This document shows, piece by piece, positions 34,014-41,881 of a stretch of 64,000 nt of DNA. Under the pieces are notes generated by a model. It was not told the origin of the DNA and did not search any database. It saw only the letters and a list, made by a program, of their open reading frames with translations. Position numbers and translations under genes: made by a program. Where the stretch lies: NCBI RefSeq assembly GCF_013426915.1, contig NZ_AP023183.1, forward strand, positions 1-64,000, read 5' to 3'. The stretch's first letter is position 1; every line of letters begins with the position of its first letter. The stretch comes from Paraburkholderia sp. PGU19 (GTDB lineage: Bacteria > Pseudomonadota > Gammaproteobacteria > Burkholderiales > Burkholderiaceae).

Positions 34014-35678
34014 ATGAAAGCGAACAACGGTGATGCGCCCCTCGCGGACAGTATCGCGAACGTTGAGGTCAAGCTGTCGCGGACCGCCACGTGGAGTGGT
34101 ATTGAAACGAACGCCAGCTACGGCCCGGTGGACGTCGGGAACGTTGATTACGAGCGCGATCTCGGTGATCCGGGACGATACCCGTATACGCGTGGCGCAT
34201 ATCCTCAGATGTACCGAAGCCGCATGTGGACGTTGCGTAATATCGTTGGCTTCGGAGCGCCGGAGGACACGCGCGGCGGAATCGAACGCGCCTTGCAGAT
34301 GGGCACGGCGGGCATCAATATCGTCGTCGATACGCTCGGACAGGAGGCGATCGACGCGGACCACCCCGCGCTTAGCAACGACGCCGGCCAGGAGGGCTGC
34401 TCGATCTCTTGCGTGCGAGATATGGAGGTGCTCCTTAGGGGTATCGATGTAACTCAGCAGGATGTCGCATGGCACAGCACCATGATGACGTACCCGCTTG
34501 TCGCAGCGTTGGCGCAGAAGCAGGGCAAGGACATGGCGAAGCTGGAAGGTTCGCACATGCCGGACCATCTGCAGCTAAGGCTTGCTGGCTGGAGTGAAAA
34601 GATCGTTCCCGCGGAGCTAGGCCATCGCACGACTGTGGACTGCATCGAGTACAGCGCGAGGAACAGTCCTCGCTGGGCATTAGGATGTCCGCAGGCCTAC
34701 GACATGCGCGAGCGAGGCCTCGGTGCCGCCGGCGAAATCGCCGTAGGCATGGCGATCGTCAACCAGACACTTACGGACCTCGCGGCACGCGGCATGACGG
34801 CGGATCAAGTCTGCCCGAGTATGGCCTGGGTGTCGCCGTCGGACATCGACTTTTTTGAGGAAATAGCGAAGTTCCGTGCCCTGCGACGCATTTGGGCTCG
34901 CACAATGAAGGAACGTTTCGGAGCAAACGATCCCCGTGCGCAACGGCTGCGAATTGCATGTCATACCTCCGGTCGCTCCCTTGTGTACCAGCAGCCGCTC
35001 AACAATCTGTCCCGTGCTGCCGTCCAGACGCTGGCAGCGCTGCTCGGCGGGGTGCAATCAGTCGAAACCTGCACTTACGACGAGCCCGTCTGTATCCCGA
35101 CTGAAGAAGCCCGGGAACTGGCTACGCGGACTCAGCAAATTCTGGCGCACGAAATAGGGGCGGCGCGCGTCGCCGATCCGCTCGGCGGAAGCTATTACAT
35201 AGAGAGCCTCACGAATCAGGTTGAAGCCGATGCGTTGACGATGCTTGCAAAGATTGAGGAAATCGGGCTGGTCAAGGCTGTGGAGGGCGGTTACATCGAG
35301 GGGTTGATGGATGAGTTCAACTACAACCAGAAGCAGGAACTCGACAGCAAAAAGCGGATACAGGTTGGGGTAAACGCGTTCGTCCCCAAGGACGAGCCGC
35401 CTCCCAAGCGCTTTTCGTTCGACCAGAAGATGATGGCCAGCCATCTGCAGCGCTTCAAGGAAATGAAGGCGGCCCGCGACCCGCGGCGACTCGCCGAGAA
35501 AATCGGAGCGCTCTACCGCGTGGCGAAGCGCCGCGAAAATTCACACCAGGCCATGATTGATGCGTTGATCGCGGACGCTTCCATCGGCGAGGTTTGGGGC
35601 ACGGTGCGTGTGGCGAATGGGCTACCGTACGATCCCTTCAGGGTGATTGAATCACCTTTTACCTATACCGAGAGCTGA
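34014..35678 (+). CDS. B12-dependent acyl-CoA mutase, large (catalytic) subunit, divergent active site
   Basis: This 554-aa protein matches the TIM-barrel subunit of methylmalonyl-CoA-mutase-family enzymes that use a separate B12 subunit. Landmarks: YPYTRGAYPQMYRSRMWTLR (about 56-75), DFFEEIAKFRALRRIWAR, and RVADPLGGSYYIESLTNQVE. The substrate Tyr of methylmalonyl-CoA mutase aligns with Ile77, as in 2-hydroxyisobutyryl-CoA mutase. The usual DLPTHRG is replaced by DTLGQEA, the TIQND Gln by Met182, and the conserved catalytic His of GYHMQEAG by Asp230 (AYDMRERG). Arg205 is kept. The reaction is probably a carbon-skeleton rearrangement of an acyl-CoA; the substrate is unknown. Confidence 0.85.
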   Translation: MKANNGDAPLADSIANVEVKLSRTATWSGIETNASYGPVDVGNVDYERDLGDPGRYPYTRGAYPQMYRSRMWTLRNIVGFGAPEDTRGGIERALQMGTAGINIVVDTLGQEAIDADHPALSNDAGQEGCSISCVRDMEVLLRGIDVTQQDVAWHSTMMTYPLVAALAQKQGKDMAKLEGSHMPDHLQLRLAGWSEKIVPAELGHRTTVDCIEYSARNSPRWALGCPQAYDMRERGLGAAGEIAVGMAIVNQTLTDLAARGMTADQVCPSMAWVSPSDIDFFEEIAKFRALRRIWARTMKERFGANDPRAQRLRIACHTSGRSLVYQQPLNNLSRAAVQTLAALLGGVQSVETCTYDEPVCIPTEEARELATRTQQILAHEIGAARVADPLGGSYYIESLTNQVEADALTMLAKIEEIGLVKAVEGGYIEGLMDEFNYNQKQELDSKKRIQVGVNAFVPKDEPPPKRFSFDQKMMASHLQRFKEMKAARDPRRLAEKIGALYRVAKRRENSHQAMIDALIADASIGEVWGTVRVANGLPYDPFRVIESPFTYTES

Positions 35679-35685
35679 GAGAAAT

Positions 35686-36096
35686 ATGACCGGTGAAAGG
35701 AAAATTCGCTGCCTGCTTGGAATGCTTGGCACAGACGTGCATACCAAGGGAATCCGTACGTTGGCGCAGTTGTTTCGGGACAACGGCATCGAGGTCGTGT
35801 ACCTGGGCGAGCACAATACTGTCGATGGTATGGTAAATGCGGTGATTCAGGAGGACGTCGATCTTGTCGGCATCAGTTTCTCGATCGCTACCTATCTTCA
35901 CTATGCGAAAGAGCTCATTGACACAATGAACGCCCGCGGCGTCGGCCACGTGCCAGTAATGGTAGGAGGTCTCGTGCATCCTGATGATCATGAGCCGCTG
36001 AGGAAAATCGGCGTATCAGGAATATTCGGTCCTGGCTCGACTACGTCGGAGATATTGGCCTTTGTTCACGGCGTTTGCCTGCCTCCTGTGCAATGA
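35686..36096 (+). CDS. Cobalamin-binding small subunit of the acyl-CoA mutase
   Basis: This 136-aa Rossmann-like B12-binding domain has the lower-ligand motif D17-V-H19-T-K-G22 (DxHxxG). VGISFSIATYLHY and the GG of VPVMVGGLVHP complete the B12-tail pocket. Size and split arrangement equal those of HcmB (2-hydroxyisobutyryl-CoA mutase) and the free-standing MutB C-domain. The start at 35686 lies 7 bp after the large-subunit stop. An open frame back to 35647 was not used because it overlaps the large subunit. The stop overlaps the MeaB start as ATGA. Confidence 0.92.
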   Translation: MTGERKIRCLLGMLGTDVHTKGIRTLAQLFRDNGIEVVYLGEHNTVDGMVNAVIQEDVDLVGISFSIATYLHYAKELIDTMNARGVGHVPVMVGGLVHPDDHEPLRKIGVSGIFGPGSTTSEILAFVHGVCLPPVQ

Positions 36097-37091
36097 GTCA
36101 ACTCGAACAGATGTCAGGCGCTCAACAGGTCGATGCCGTCCTGTCGGGAAATCTGCGTGTCGCTGCACGGCTGATCACGAGAGCTGAAAACGGAGATCCA
36201 GTTATCCGTGACGCCGTGAAGCAGCTTTACCGCCATGGGGGGCGAGCGCAGACCATCGGCATCACTGGTCCTCCAGGCGCAGGCAAGAGCACCATGCTAG
36301 ACCAGCTCGTTGCGAAGTATCGACGACACGGAAAGCGAGTCGCAGTCCTCGCCGTAGACCCGTCGAGCCCGTATTCGGGGGGGGCGCTATTGGGCGATCG
36401 GCTTCGCATGAATCGTCACGATTCCGATCCTGACGTGTTCATTCGGAGTATGGCGACGCGCGGAGCACTTGGCGGCCTCGCGACTGCCGTAGGTGACGCT
36501 CTCACTATCATGGACGCGATGGGTTGGGATGTCATCTTCGTCGAGACCGTCGGCATCGGCCAGAGCGAAATGGACGTAATGCGCTACGCGTCATGTATCG
36601 TCCTTTTGCAAACAGCGTTAAGCGGCGACGAGACCCAGTTGTCCAAGGCTGGCATTCTTGAAGTCGGGGATATCTTCGTTGTCAACAAGGCCGACGTTGC
36701 TGGGAGCCATCGGATGGTCAACGCTCTCAGGGAGATGCTCCACTCCCGCAATGACCAGAACACTTTGAGAGGCTGGTATCCCGATGTCGTCGCGACCGAA
36801 GCGACCACAGGGCGCGGAATCGATGAGTTGTATGAAAAGATTCAGCGTCGCTTTGACTTTCTGAGCACGCATCCCGCGGCGGCGCAAGAATTATCGTTGA
36901 CGCAATTACGAGCCCGCGCGTTCGAGATCGCAAAGGACGTGATAGGTCGTCGCATCGAACATGAACTGGACGGGCGTGGAACCGATCCTCAGCTGCTCTT
37001 GGACGCGTTGAGTCGCAAGATCGATCCCTATGATCTCTCGGACTTCCTGTTTGGCAAAGCCTCTGCTTCATGCGATTTCAGCGCGGATTGA
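36093..37091 (+). CDS. MeaB/ArgK-type G3E GTPase, mutase chaperone
   Basis: This 332-aa P-loop GTPase loads and protects adenosylcobalamin in acyl-CoA mutases. Walker A is ITGPPGAGKSTMLDQL; the Mg/switch regions include AVDPSSPYSGGALLGDRLRM and VIFVETVGIGQSE; the base-recognition motif is VVNKAD. The C-terminal helix (RIEHELDGRG) is the dimerisation arm. The start overlaps the small-subunit stop by 4 nt (ATGA), which ties it to this mutase. It implies that the mutase is a working AdoCbl enzyme and not a relic. Confidence 0.93.
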   Translation: MSQLEQMSGAQQVDAVLSGNLRVAARLITRAENGDPVIRDAVKQLYRHGGRAQTIGITGPPGAGKSTMLDQLVAKYRRHGKRVAVLAVDPSSPYSGGALLGDRLRMNRHDSDPDVFIRSMATRGALGGLATAVGDALTIMDAMGWDVIFVETVGIGQSEMDVMRYASCIVLLQTALSGDETQLSKAGILEVGDIFVVNKADVAGSHRMVNALREMLHSRNDQNTLRGWYPDVVATEATTGRGIDELYEKIQRRFDFLSTHPAAAQELSLTQLRARAFEIAKDVIGRRIEHELDGRGTDPQLLLDALSRKIDPYDLSDFLFGKASASCDFSAD

Positions 37092-37248
37092 TTGGTCGCC
37101 ACTGACGCGGAAGCCCGGAAGGCGTCGCCGTTTGCAGGACAACTGGTTCGAAAGCCCACACGGCGTGTGACAGGAGGCGCTGGCCTCCTCGACGCCGGCT
37201 AACGGTTTTGGTTGAAGATCTTTGAGTACTCAATAGATGGGGCGGAAT

Positions 37249-38040
37249 ATGGAAGCGGGACAGAGCTGGCTTGCCGAAGAGCCAAGATTCATGGAAGGAG
37301 TGGCAATCGTTACCGGAGGGAGTGGCGGTATCGGTCGCGAAATTGCGCTCACACTGGCACGTGCGGGGAGCGACGTCGTGCTGACGTACGGTCGGAATAG
37401 AAAGGCAGCGGAAGAGGTGGCGGGACAGATCACAGCCATGGGTCGAAAGGCGGAGATCGCGGGACTGATGATTCAGGATGCGGCAGACGTATCCAGGTTC
37501 ATCGACGACGTGACGTCGCGCCATTCAGCTTTGCACTCTGTCGTCTATGCTTCGGGGCCCGGCCTGCACATGGACCTGATTGGCGACATCGATCCGAGCA
37601 AGTGGGCAAATGTCATGGCAGTCGATGTCAACGGTTGCTTCAACCTTGTTCATGCGACACTGCCACACATACGCAAAGCTCGCGGGGCTTATCTTGCCGT
37701 CATCACCGCGGCGGTGGAACGTGTGCCGGCCAGAGATATTCAATCGGCAGCACCAAAGGCAGCGATCGAAATGCTCATGCGCGGCGTTGCGAAGGAGGAG
37801 GGGCGCAATGGCGTGCGCGCGAACTGTGTTGGGCCCGGTTGGATCAGAGCCGGCTTGGGGCAGCAAGTTATCGAACAGGAGTTGACGCCTGAAGCGGTGG
37901 CGTTGATCACGAAGAGTATTCCCCTGCGGACCATGGGCGAGGCCTGCGATATCGCGGACGCCGCGCTGTTCCTGCTCTCTTCGCGTGCCCGCTATATCAC
38001 TGGCCAGTCACTCGCTGTCGACGGCGGCATGCAAACCTGA
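37249..38040 (+). CDS. SDR family protein with altered catalytic Tyr
   Basis: This 263-aa Rossmann SDR has VTGGSGGIGREIAL at the N-terminus and VDVNGCFNLVHATLPHI mid-domain. VRANCVGPGWIRAG and ITGQSLAVDGGMQT lie near the end. The expected Tyr-x3-Lys reads SAAPK (Ser in place of Tyr), and the NNAG motif reads YASGPG. Either it is catalytically altered or it acts with a different acid. ATG 37249 has GGGGCGGA upstream; ATG 37237 or 37291 are alternatives. It closes the mutase operon after a 157-bp gap and is convergent with the next SDR. Confidence 0.8.
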   Translation: MEAGQSWLAEEPRFMEGVAIVTGGSGGIGREIALTLARAGSDVVLTYGRNRKAAEEVAGQITAMGRKAEIAGLMIQDAADVSRFIDDVTSRHSALHSVVYASGPGLHMDLIGDIDPSKWANVMAVDVNGCFNLVHATLPHIRKARGAYLAVITAAVERVPARDIQSAAPKAAIEMLMRGVAKEEGRNGVRANCVGPGWIRAGLGQQVIEQELTPEAVALITKSIPLRTMGEACDIADAALFLLSSRARYITGQSLAVDGGMQT

Positions 38041-38054
38041 TCGAAACAGGCCCT

Positions 38055-38074
38055 CCGCGATCGGCGAATCGCGG
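38055..38074. terminator. Hairpin between convergent SDR genes
   Basis: CCGCGAT and ATCGCGG form a perfect 7-bp stem with a 6-nt loop in the 43-bp gap between the stops of the two convergent operons. Its position suggests a bidirectional terminator. There is no strong U-run on either side. Confidence 0.5.
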
Positions 38075-38083
38075 CGGCTCCCG

Positions 38084-38827
38084 TTACTGACAACTGATCC
38101 CGCCATCCACGACAAATTCAGCGCCCGTCGAAAAACGCGATTCGTCACTGGCCAGAAGAAGCACGACATTTGCCACCTCATCAGGTTCGCCCCACCTGGC
38201 AGCGGGCGTTGCCGCGATAAATTGAGCGATACTCGCTTCGGATTCCGGTGTCGGTGCGGTCATCGGCGTACTGATCATACCGGGATGAACTGAGTTGACC
38301 CTGATGTTATACGGGGCGAGCTCGATAGCAGCTGATTTACTCATGCCACGCACCGCGAATTTCGACGCTGTGTATGGTAGAACGTGACTCGCACCGAACA
38401 GACCCGCGACCGAGGAAATGTTGATGATGGATCCTCCGCCGGCGCGTTTCATTGATGGAATGACGGACTTCATGCCGAGGAACACAGAGACCTGATTGAC
38501 GTCGATGACGCGTCGATAGTCGCTTTCTTCCATCCGTTCGATGGCACCATACACGACGATGCCGGCGTTGTTGACGAGTACCGAGACGGGGCCGAATGTT
38601 TCCTCTGTCGCACGGATAACGCGCTGCCATTCGTCTTCCTTGGTTACGTCCTGATGAAGGTAGCGCGCGTTTTCCCCCAAGGAAGATGCGGTCGCTTCTC
38701 CGATCGAATCGAGCACATCGGTTAGTACGACCTTTGCGCCCTCCTCAACCAATCGGCGCGCGTGAGCGGCGCCCATCCCCTGCGCCGCGCCCGTCACGAT
38801 AGCGACTTTTCCACTCACTCGACCCAT
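38084..38827 (-). CDS. SDR oxidoreductase (20-beta/3-alpha-HSD-like)
   Basis: This 247-aa SDR is intact in all motifs: TGAAQGMGAAHARRL, NNAGIVVYG, SSVAGLFG, YTASKFAVRG and VHPGMISTPM. The C-terminus GAEFVVDGGISCQ is typical of the FabG/20-beta-HSD-like group. It is the last gene of the left-facing operon that starts with the CoA ligase. GGAGA precedes the ATG. It probably oxidises a hydroxyacyl-CoA or alicyclic alcohol to a ketone (inference). Confidence 0.88.
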   Translation of the reverse strand: MGRVSGKVAIVTGAAQGMGAAHARRLVEEGAKVVLTDVLDSIGEATASSLGENARYLHQDVTKEDEWQRVIRATEETFGPVSVLVNNAGIVVYGAIERMEESDYRRVIDVNQVSVFLGMKSVIPSMKRAGGGSIINISSVAGLFGASHVLPYTASKFAVRGMSKSAAIELAPYNIRVNSVHPGMISTPMTAPTPESEASIAQFIAATPAARWGEPDEVANVVLLLASDESRFSTGAEFVVDGGISCQ

Positions 38828-38940
38828 TTCAGTCTCCTTTAGATATAGGCGTTGGCCACGGGGCCGGCGAGACTGCAGCCGCCGCGGGGGCAGCCGCCGA
38901 TGTGCCCGTCAGCTCGTTGTGGCGGGAATCAGTTAGCTAT

Positions 38941-39441
38941 TTACGCCGCCGTGCGACGCTTTGCCAGGTATTTGTTGAGTCCGTCAAAAATCGCATCGTA
39001 GACCGCTTCGACGGTGTCGCGAACCACGTCTACATTGCCGGGGTCAAGAACGTCAAAGGTGGACGTAATCGTCATGCGACAGCGGTCTTCAGCGATAGGA
39101 TCCACATGCCATGAGGCGAGATAGTTTCGCACCCCCACGAGAAAGCCATCGCTAGCGTTGTAGTAGAGCCGGTGCGCCAGATGATCTTCGTGAATCAGCG
39201 TCTCGCGATTCACGACGGGAAGACCGGCGCCATCGGCGTTCGATCGCTCGATTACCTTCGTACGTGGCACTTTGCCCTTCTCGCCCTCGAGGTACGCTCT
39301 GCCGGCCTTCATGCCTTCCTTTTCGACATCGTTGCCCCACCAATCCAGGTTTCCCCAATCGGTGAGCAATTCCCAGAGCGGCTCCACATTGCTTTCGATG
39401 ATTCCCTCGCGCATGCCGGAGCCTCGTTGCACCTTAGACAT
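38941..39441 (-). CDS. SRPBCC family protein, paralogue of 21980-22492
   Basis: This 166-aa helix-grip protein contains EPLWELLTDWGNLDWWGNDV, VPRTKVIERS, HRLYYNASDGF and DTVEAVYDAIFDGLNKYLAKR. The start at 39441 has AAGGAGG upstream. It matches its counterpart in the other arm in the LWELLTDW and YYN landmarks and in C-terminal helix design. It is likely to bind a hydrophobic ligand or act as a cyclase/isomerase; the function is not known. It lies between a SnoaL-like protein and an SDR. Confidence 0.82.
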   Translation of the reverse strand: MSKVQRGSGMREGIIESNVEPLWELLTDWGNLDWWGNDVEKEGMKAGRAYLEGEKGKVPRTKVIERSNADGAGLPVVNRETLIHEDHLAHRLYYNASDGFLVGVRNYLASWHVDPIAEDRCRMTITSTFDVLDPGNVDVVRDTVEAVYDAIFDGLNKYLAKRRTAA

Positions 39442-39551
39442 TTGAAATCCTCCTTGTTGAGACCACTTCAGACTGGAATAGACAGCCGACACGGATATCG
39501 CACGGCCGCTTGTTGCCCATTTCTCTCTTGATCGCTCTGCCCGGAATCGAC

Positions 39552-39968
39552 CTAAGCGCCGACCGCTTCGGGCGGAAGAGTCGGTCGAACTTTCCGCCTC
39601 GCGATCTTCCAGGAACCACTGACCTTGAGATACTCATCCTCGTACTTGATCTGATAGCGCGTGCGCTCGCCACTTTTGCTGATTGCGTCAACGAGACTGA
39701 AGACAGTCCCGCGAGCGGCATCGCCCTCGAGCGACCAAATGATGTGATTGCTCATCAGATGCACCACGTGCTGTGTAGTGTCGACGATTTCTCGACCGTA
39801 GCGGCGGATAGCCTCATGGCCCTCGAGGAGACCGGTGCCCAGCTCAGTCTCATCGAGGATCGCAGCTGGAGTGAATACGCTTACCCAGTTATCGATATCA
39901 AAACAATCTACGAAATAGGCGTAACGGTGGCTCAATTCCTGAATGGCCAAGCGATCTTCTACATTCAT
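39552..39968 (-). CDS. SnoaL-like / NTF2-fold protein
   Basis: This 138-aa cone-fold protein contains IQELSHRYAYFVDCFDIDNWVSVFTPAAILD, HLMSNHIIWSLEGDAARGTV and YEDEYLKVSGSWKIARRKV. The layout is that of nuclear-transport-factor-2-like proteins, often annotated as hydroxylating-dioxygenase small-subunit-like or SnoaL-like. It could be an isomerase or dehydratase, or a pseudo-beta subunit for the Rieske oxygenase of the same operon. The latter is possible but weak, because the oxygenase is four genes upstream. Confidence 0.78.
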   Translation of the reverse strand: MNVEDRLAIQELSHRYAYFVDCFDIDNWVSVFTPAAILDETELGTGLLEGHEAIRRYGREIVDTTQHVVHLMSNHIIWSLEGDAARGTVFSLVDAISKSGERTRYQIKYEDEYLKVSGSWKIARRKVRPTLPPEAVGA

Positions 39969-40051
39969 CAGGACCTCGCGGAAACGTTGAACTAGTTCCA
40001 GGAAAAGCTGCCGTATTCGGCAAACAGCAACGATCTTGAGGTGCAGCGTGG

Positions 40052-40798
40052 CTATGGGCGGCCACCATCAACGCGGATCAGCGCTCCTGTCGTGAAACTC
40101 GCGTGTGTGGACGCAAGATACATGACGGTCGATACGATCTCCTCGGGTTCGCCGTACCGCTTGATTGCCGACTTGATGTTCTTCTCCTTGTCTGGCGACC
40201 ACGACTTTGCAATGTCGGTCCGAAAGCTTCCGGGAAGAACCGCGTTGACGCGAACCTTCGGAGCATATTCGAACGCATGCGCGATGGTGATCGCATTCAA
40301 TGCAGCTTTGGCGCCCGCGTAAGGCGCGTATTCAGGCTGTGGCCGGATCGCGCCGATGGACGAAATATTGATGATGCTTCCGCCATCACCTTGCAGCATG
40401 CGGCTTCCAACCAGTGCGGTCATTCGGAACGGACCTTTTAAATTGACACCGATCACCTTGTCGAACAGCGCCTCCGAGGTTTCAAGTGAACTGTCGGAGA
40501 GGGGGGACATTCCGGCGTTGTTGATCAAGATATCGATCTTGCCGAAGCGCTCGTAAGCGGTGTTGACGAGCTGCTCGCAATCATCCCAATGACCCAGGTG
40601 CGCACCGATGCCCACCGCGCGCCGGCCGAATTCCGCCTCGAGCTGCGCGGCCAGCCGCTCGCAATTTTCGGCGTTACGGCTTGCGATCACCACGTCGGCG
40701 CCTTGCTCGGCAAACGACCGCGCGATGGCCGCACCCAACCCCCGGCTGCCACCTGTAACGAGAGCGACCTTGCCGCTGAAATCGAAATATTGCTTCAT
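40052..40798 (-). CDS. SDR oxidoreductase (FabG-like)
   Basis: This 248-aa SDR has VTGGSRGLGAAIARSF, NNAGMSP, ISSIGAIRPQPEYAPYAGAKAALNA (Tyr-x3-Lys present) and VLPGSFRTDIAKSW. GGRP closes the protein. The start lies 10 bp after the kinase gene stop, indicating an operon. It is a candidate beta-hydroxyacyl-CoA dehydrogenase or alcohol dehydrogenase in the pathway. Confidence 0.88.
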   Translation of the reverse strand: MKQYFDFSGKVALVTGGSRGLGAAIARSFAEQGADVVIASRNAENCERLAAQLEAEFGRRAVGIGAHLGHWDDCEQLVNTAYERFGKIDILINNAGMSPLSDSSLETSEALFDKVIGVNLKGPFRMTALVGSRMLQGDGGSIINISSIGAIRPQPEYAPYAGAKAALNAITIAHAFEYAPKVRVNAVLPGSFRTDIAKSWSPDKEKNIKSAIKRYGEPEEIVSTVMYLASTHASFTTGALIRVDGGRP

Positions 40799-40807
40799 GT
40801 TTAGGTC

Positions 40808-41881
40808 CTATTCTGGAGCGGTGAGCGTCTTTCGCGCGAGGGCTGCAATGGCGGCCACCCGATCCTGGGTGTGTACGATGCGCCGGTTCGCGTTCGTTCC
40901 TTCGTGTGCACGCTTCAAAATCCCCTGGATCATGACGGCATATCTGAATTGAACGAAGCTCAAATAGAACTTCAGGTTGGGTATAGCGCTGATGCCCGAG
41001 CGACGACAGTAGCTCTCGATATAGCTTTCCATACTGGGAATGCCGAGCTTTTTCAAGTCGAGTCCGACCAATGTCGTTGCGGTGCCTTCGACGTAGCCTG
41101 TCGGCTCCCACCACGCGCGTGTGTTATGTGCCAGATCGACATACGGATTCCCAAGGGTCGAGAGCTCCCAGTCGAGAACAGACTGTACCTTGGCCTCAGT
41201 CGGGTGGATCATTGCGTTGTAAAGGCCAAAGTCACCGTGCAGAATTGCCGTCGGTTCATTGTCTGGAAGTCGCTCCTGGAGCGCCCTCATCAACCAGTCG
41301 ATATCGGGCAGTTCGTTGAGCTTGGACTGCTCGTAAATGGTGCACCAGCGCTTCAGGTTGCGAGCGGTGAAGCCACTTTCCCTTCCGAATGTCTCCAAAC
41401 CGAGCGCCCTATAGTCGAGCTGATGAAGATTGGCCAGAAAGCCGTTCAACGAGTCGTAGATGAGAGCTCGGTCCGCCTCATCTACATCTGGCAGATCGGC
41501 ATTCCAGAATACCCGTCCCGCGACGAATTCGGTGACATAAAAGGTCGAGCCGATGACAGATTCGTCCTCACAATACAGCGCGGGGCGAGGGACTGGAAAT
41601 CCAATCTCCGACAGCGCTTTCGTGATTCTGTATTCGCGATCGATCGCATGAGCGGACGGCAGCAGTGGGCCCGGAGGCCGACGGCGCAGCACATAGCTCT
41701 TGTCTCGTCCGCTCAGCTTGTACGTGGGGTTCGACTGGCCGCCCTTGAACTTTTCGACGTGAAAGTCTTTCCCCAGCTCCTCCAGTCGCGGAACCAGGAA
41801 CGCCCCGAGCCTTTCCGCATCAAGCGCAAGGTGTTCGGGAGGTGCTTCAGTGCCGCTCAACATTTCCTGGCGATCATTCAT
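40808..41881 (-). CDS. APH-type kinase associated with acyl-CoA dehydrogenase (ACAD10/11-, LvaA-like)
   Basis: This 357-aa aminoglycoside-phosphotransferase-fold kinase has the nucleotide-binding start KFKGGQSNPTYKLSGRDKSYVLRRRP, the catalytic loop LHGDFGLYNAMI, the metal Asp in VLDWELSTLGNPYVDLAHN, and EYRITKAL. The start at 41881 overlaps the acyl-CoA dehydrogenase stop by 8 nt, so the two are translationally coupled. Homologous pairs (LvaA with LvaC in levulinate catabolism; the fused human ACAD10/11) phosphorylate 4-hydroxyacyl-CoA and eliminate phosphate. The same chemistry is a reasonable inference here. Confidence 0.87.
   Translation of the reverse strand: MNDRQEMLSGTEAPPEHLALDAERLGAFLVPRLEELGKDFHVEKFKGGQSNPTYKLSGRDKSYVLRRRPPGPLLPSAHAIDREYRITKALSEIGFPVPRPALYCEDESVIGSTFYVTEFVAGRVFWNADLPDVDEADRALIYDSLNGFLANLHQLDYRALGLETFGRESGFTARNLKRWCTIYEQSKLNELPDIDWLMRALQERLPDNEPTAILHGDFGLYNAMIHPTEAKVQSVLDWELSTLGNPYVDLAHNTRAWWEPTGYVEGTATTLVGLDLKKLGIPSMESYIESYCRRSGISAIPNLKFYLSFVQFRYAVMIQGILKRAHEGTNANRRIVHTQDRVAAIAALARKTLTAPE

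Noticed and set aside
34014..36096. Calling the mutase 2-hydroxyisobutyryl-CoA mutase (hcmA/hcmB) or methylmalonyl-CoA mutase
   Set aside because: Ile77 is shared with HcmA, but the key Asp is Val, the DLPT block is lost and the catalytic His is Asp; the gene symbol would be misleading.
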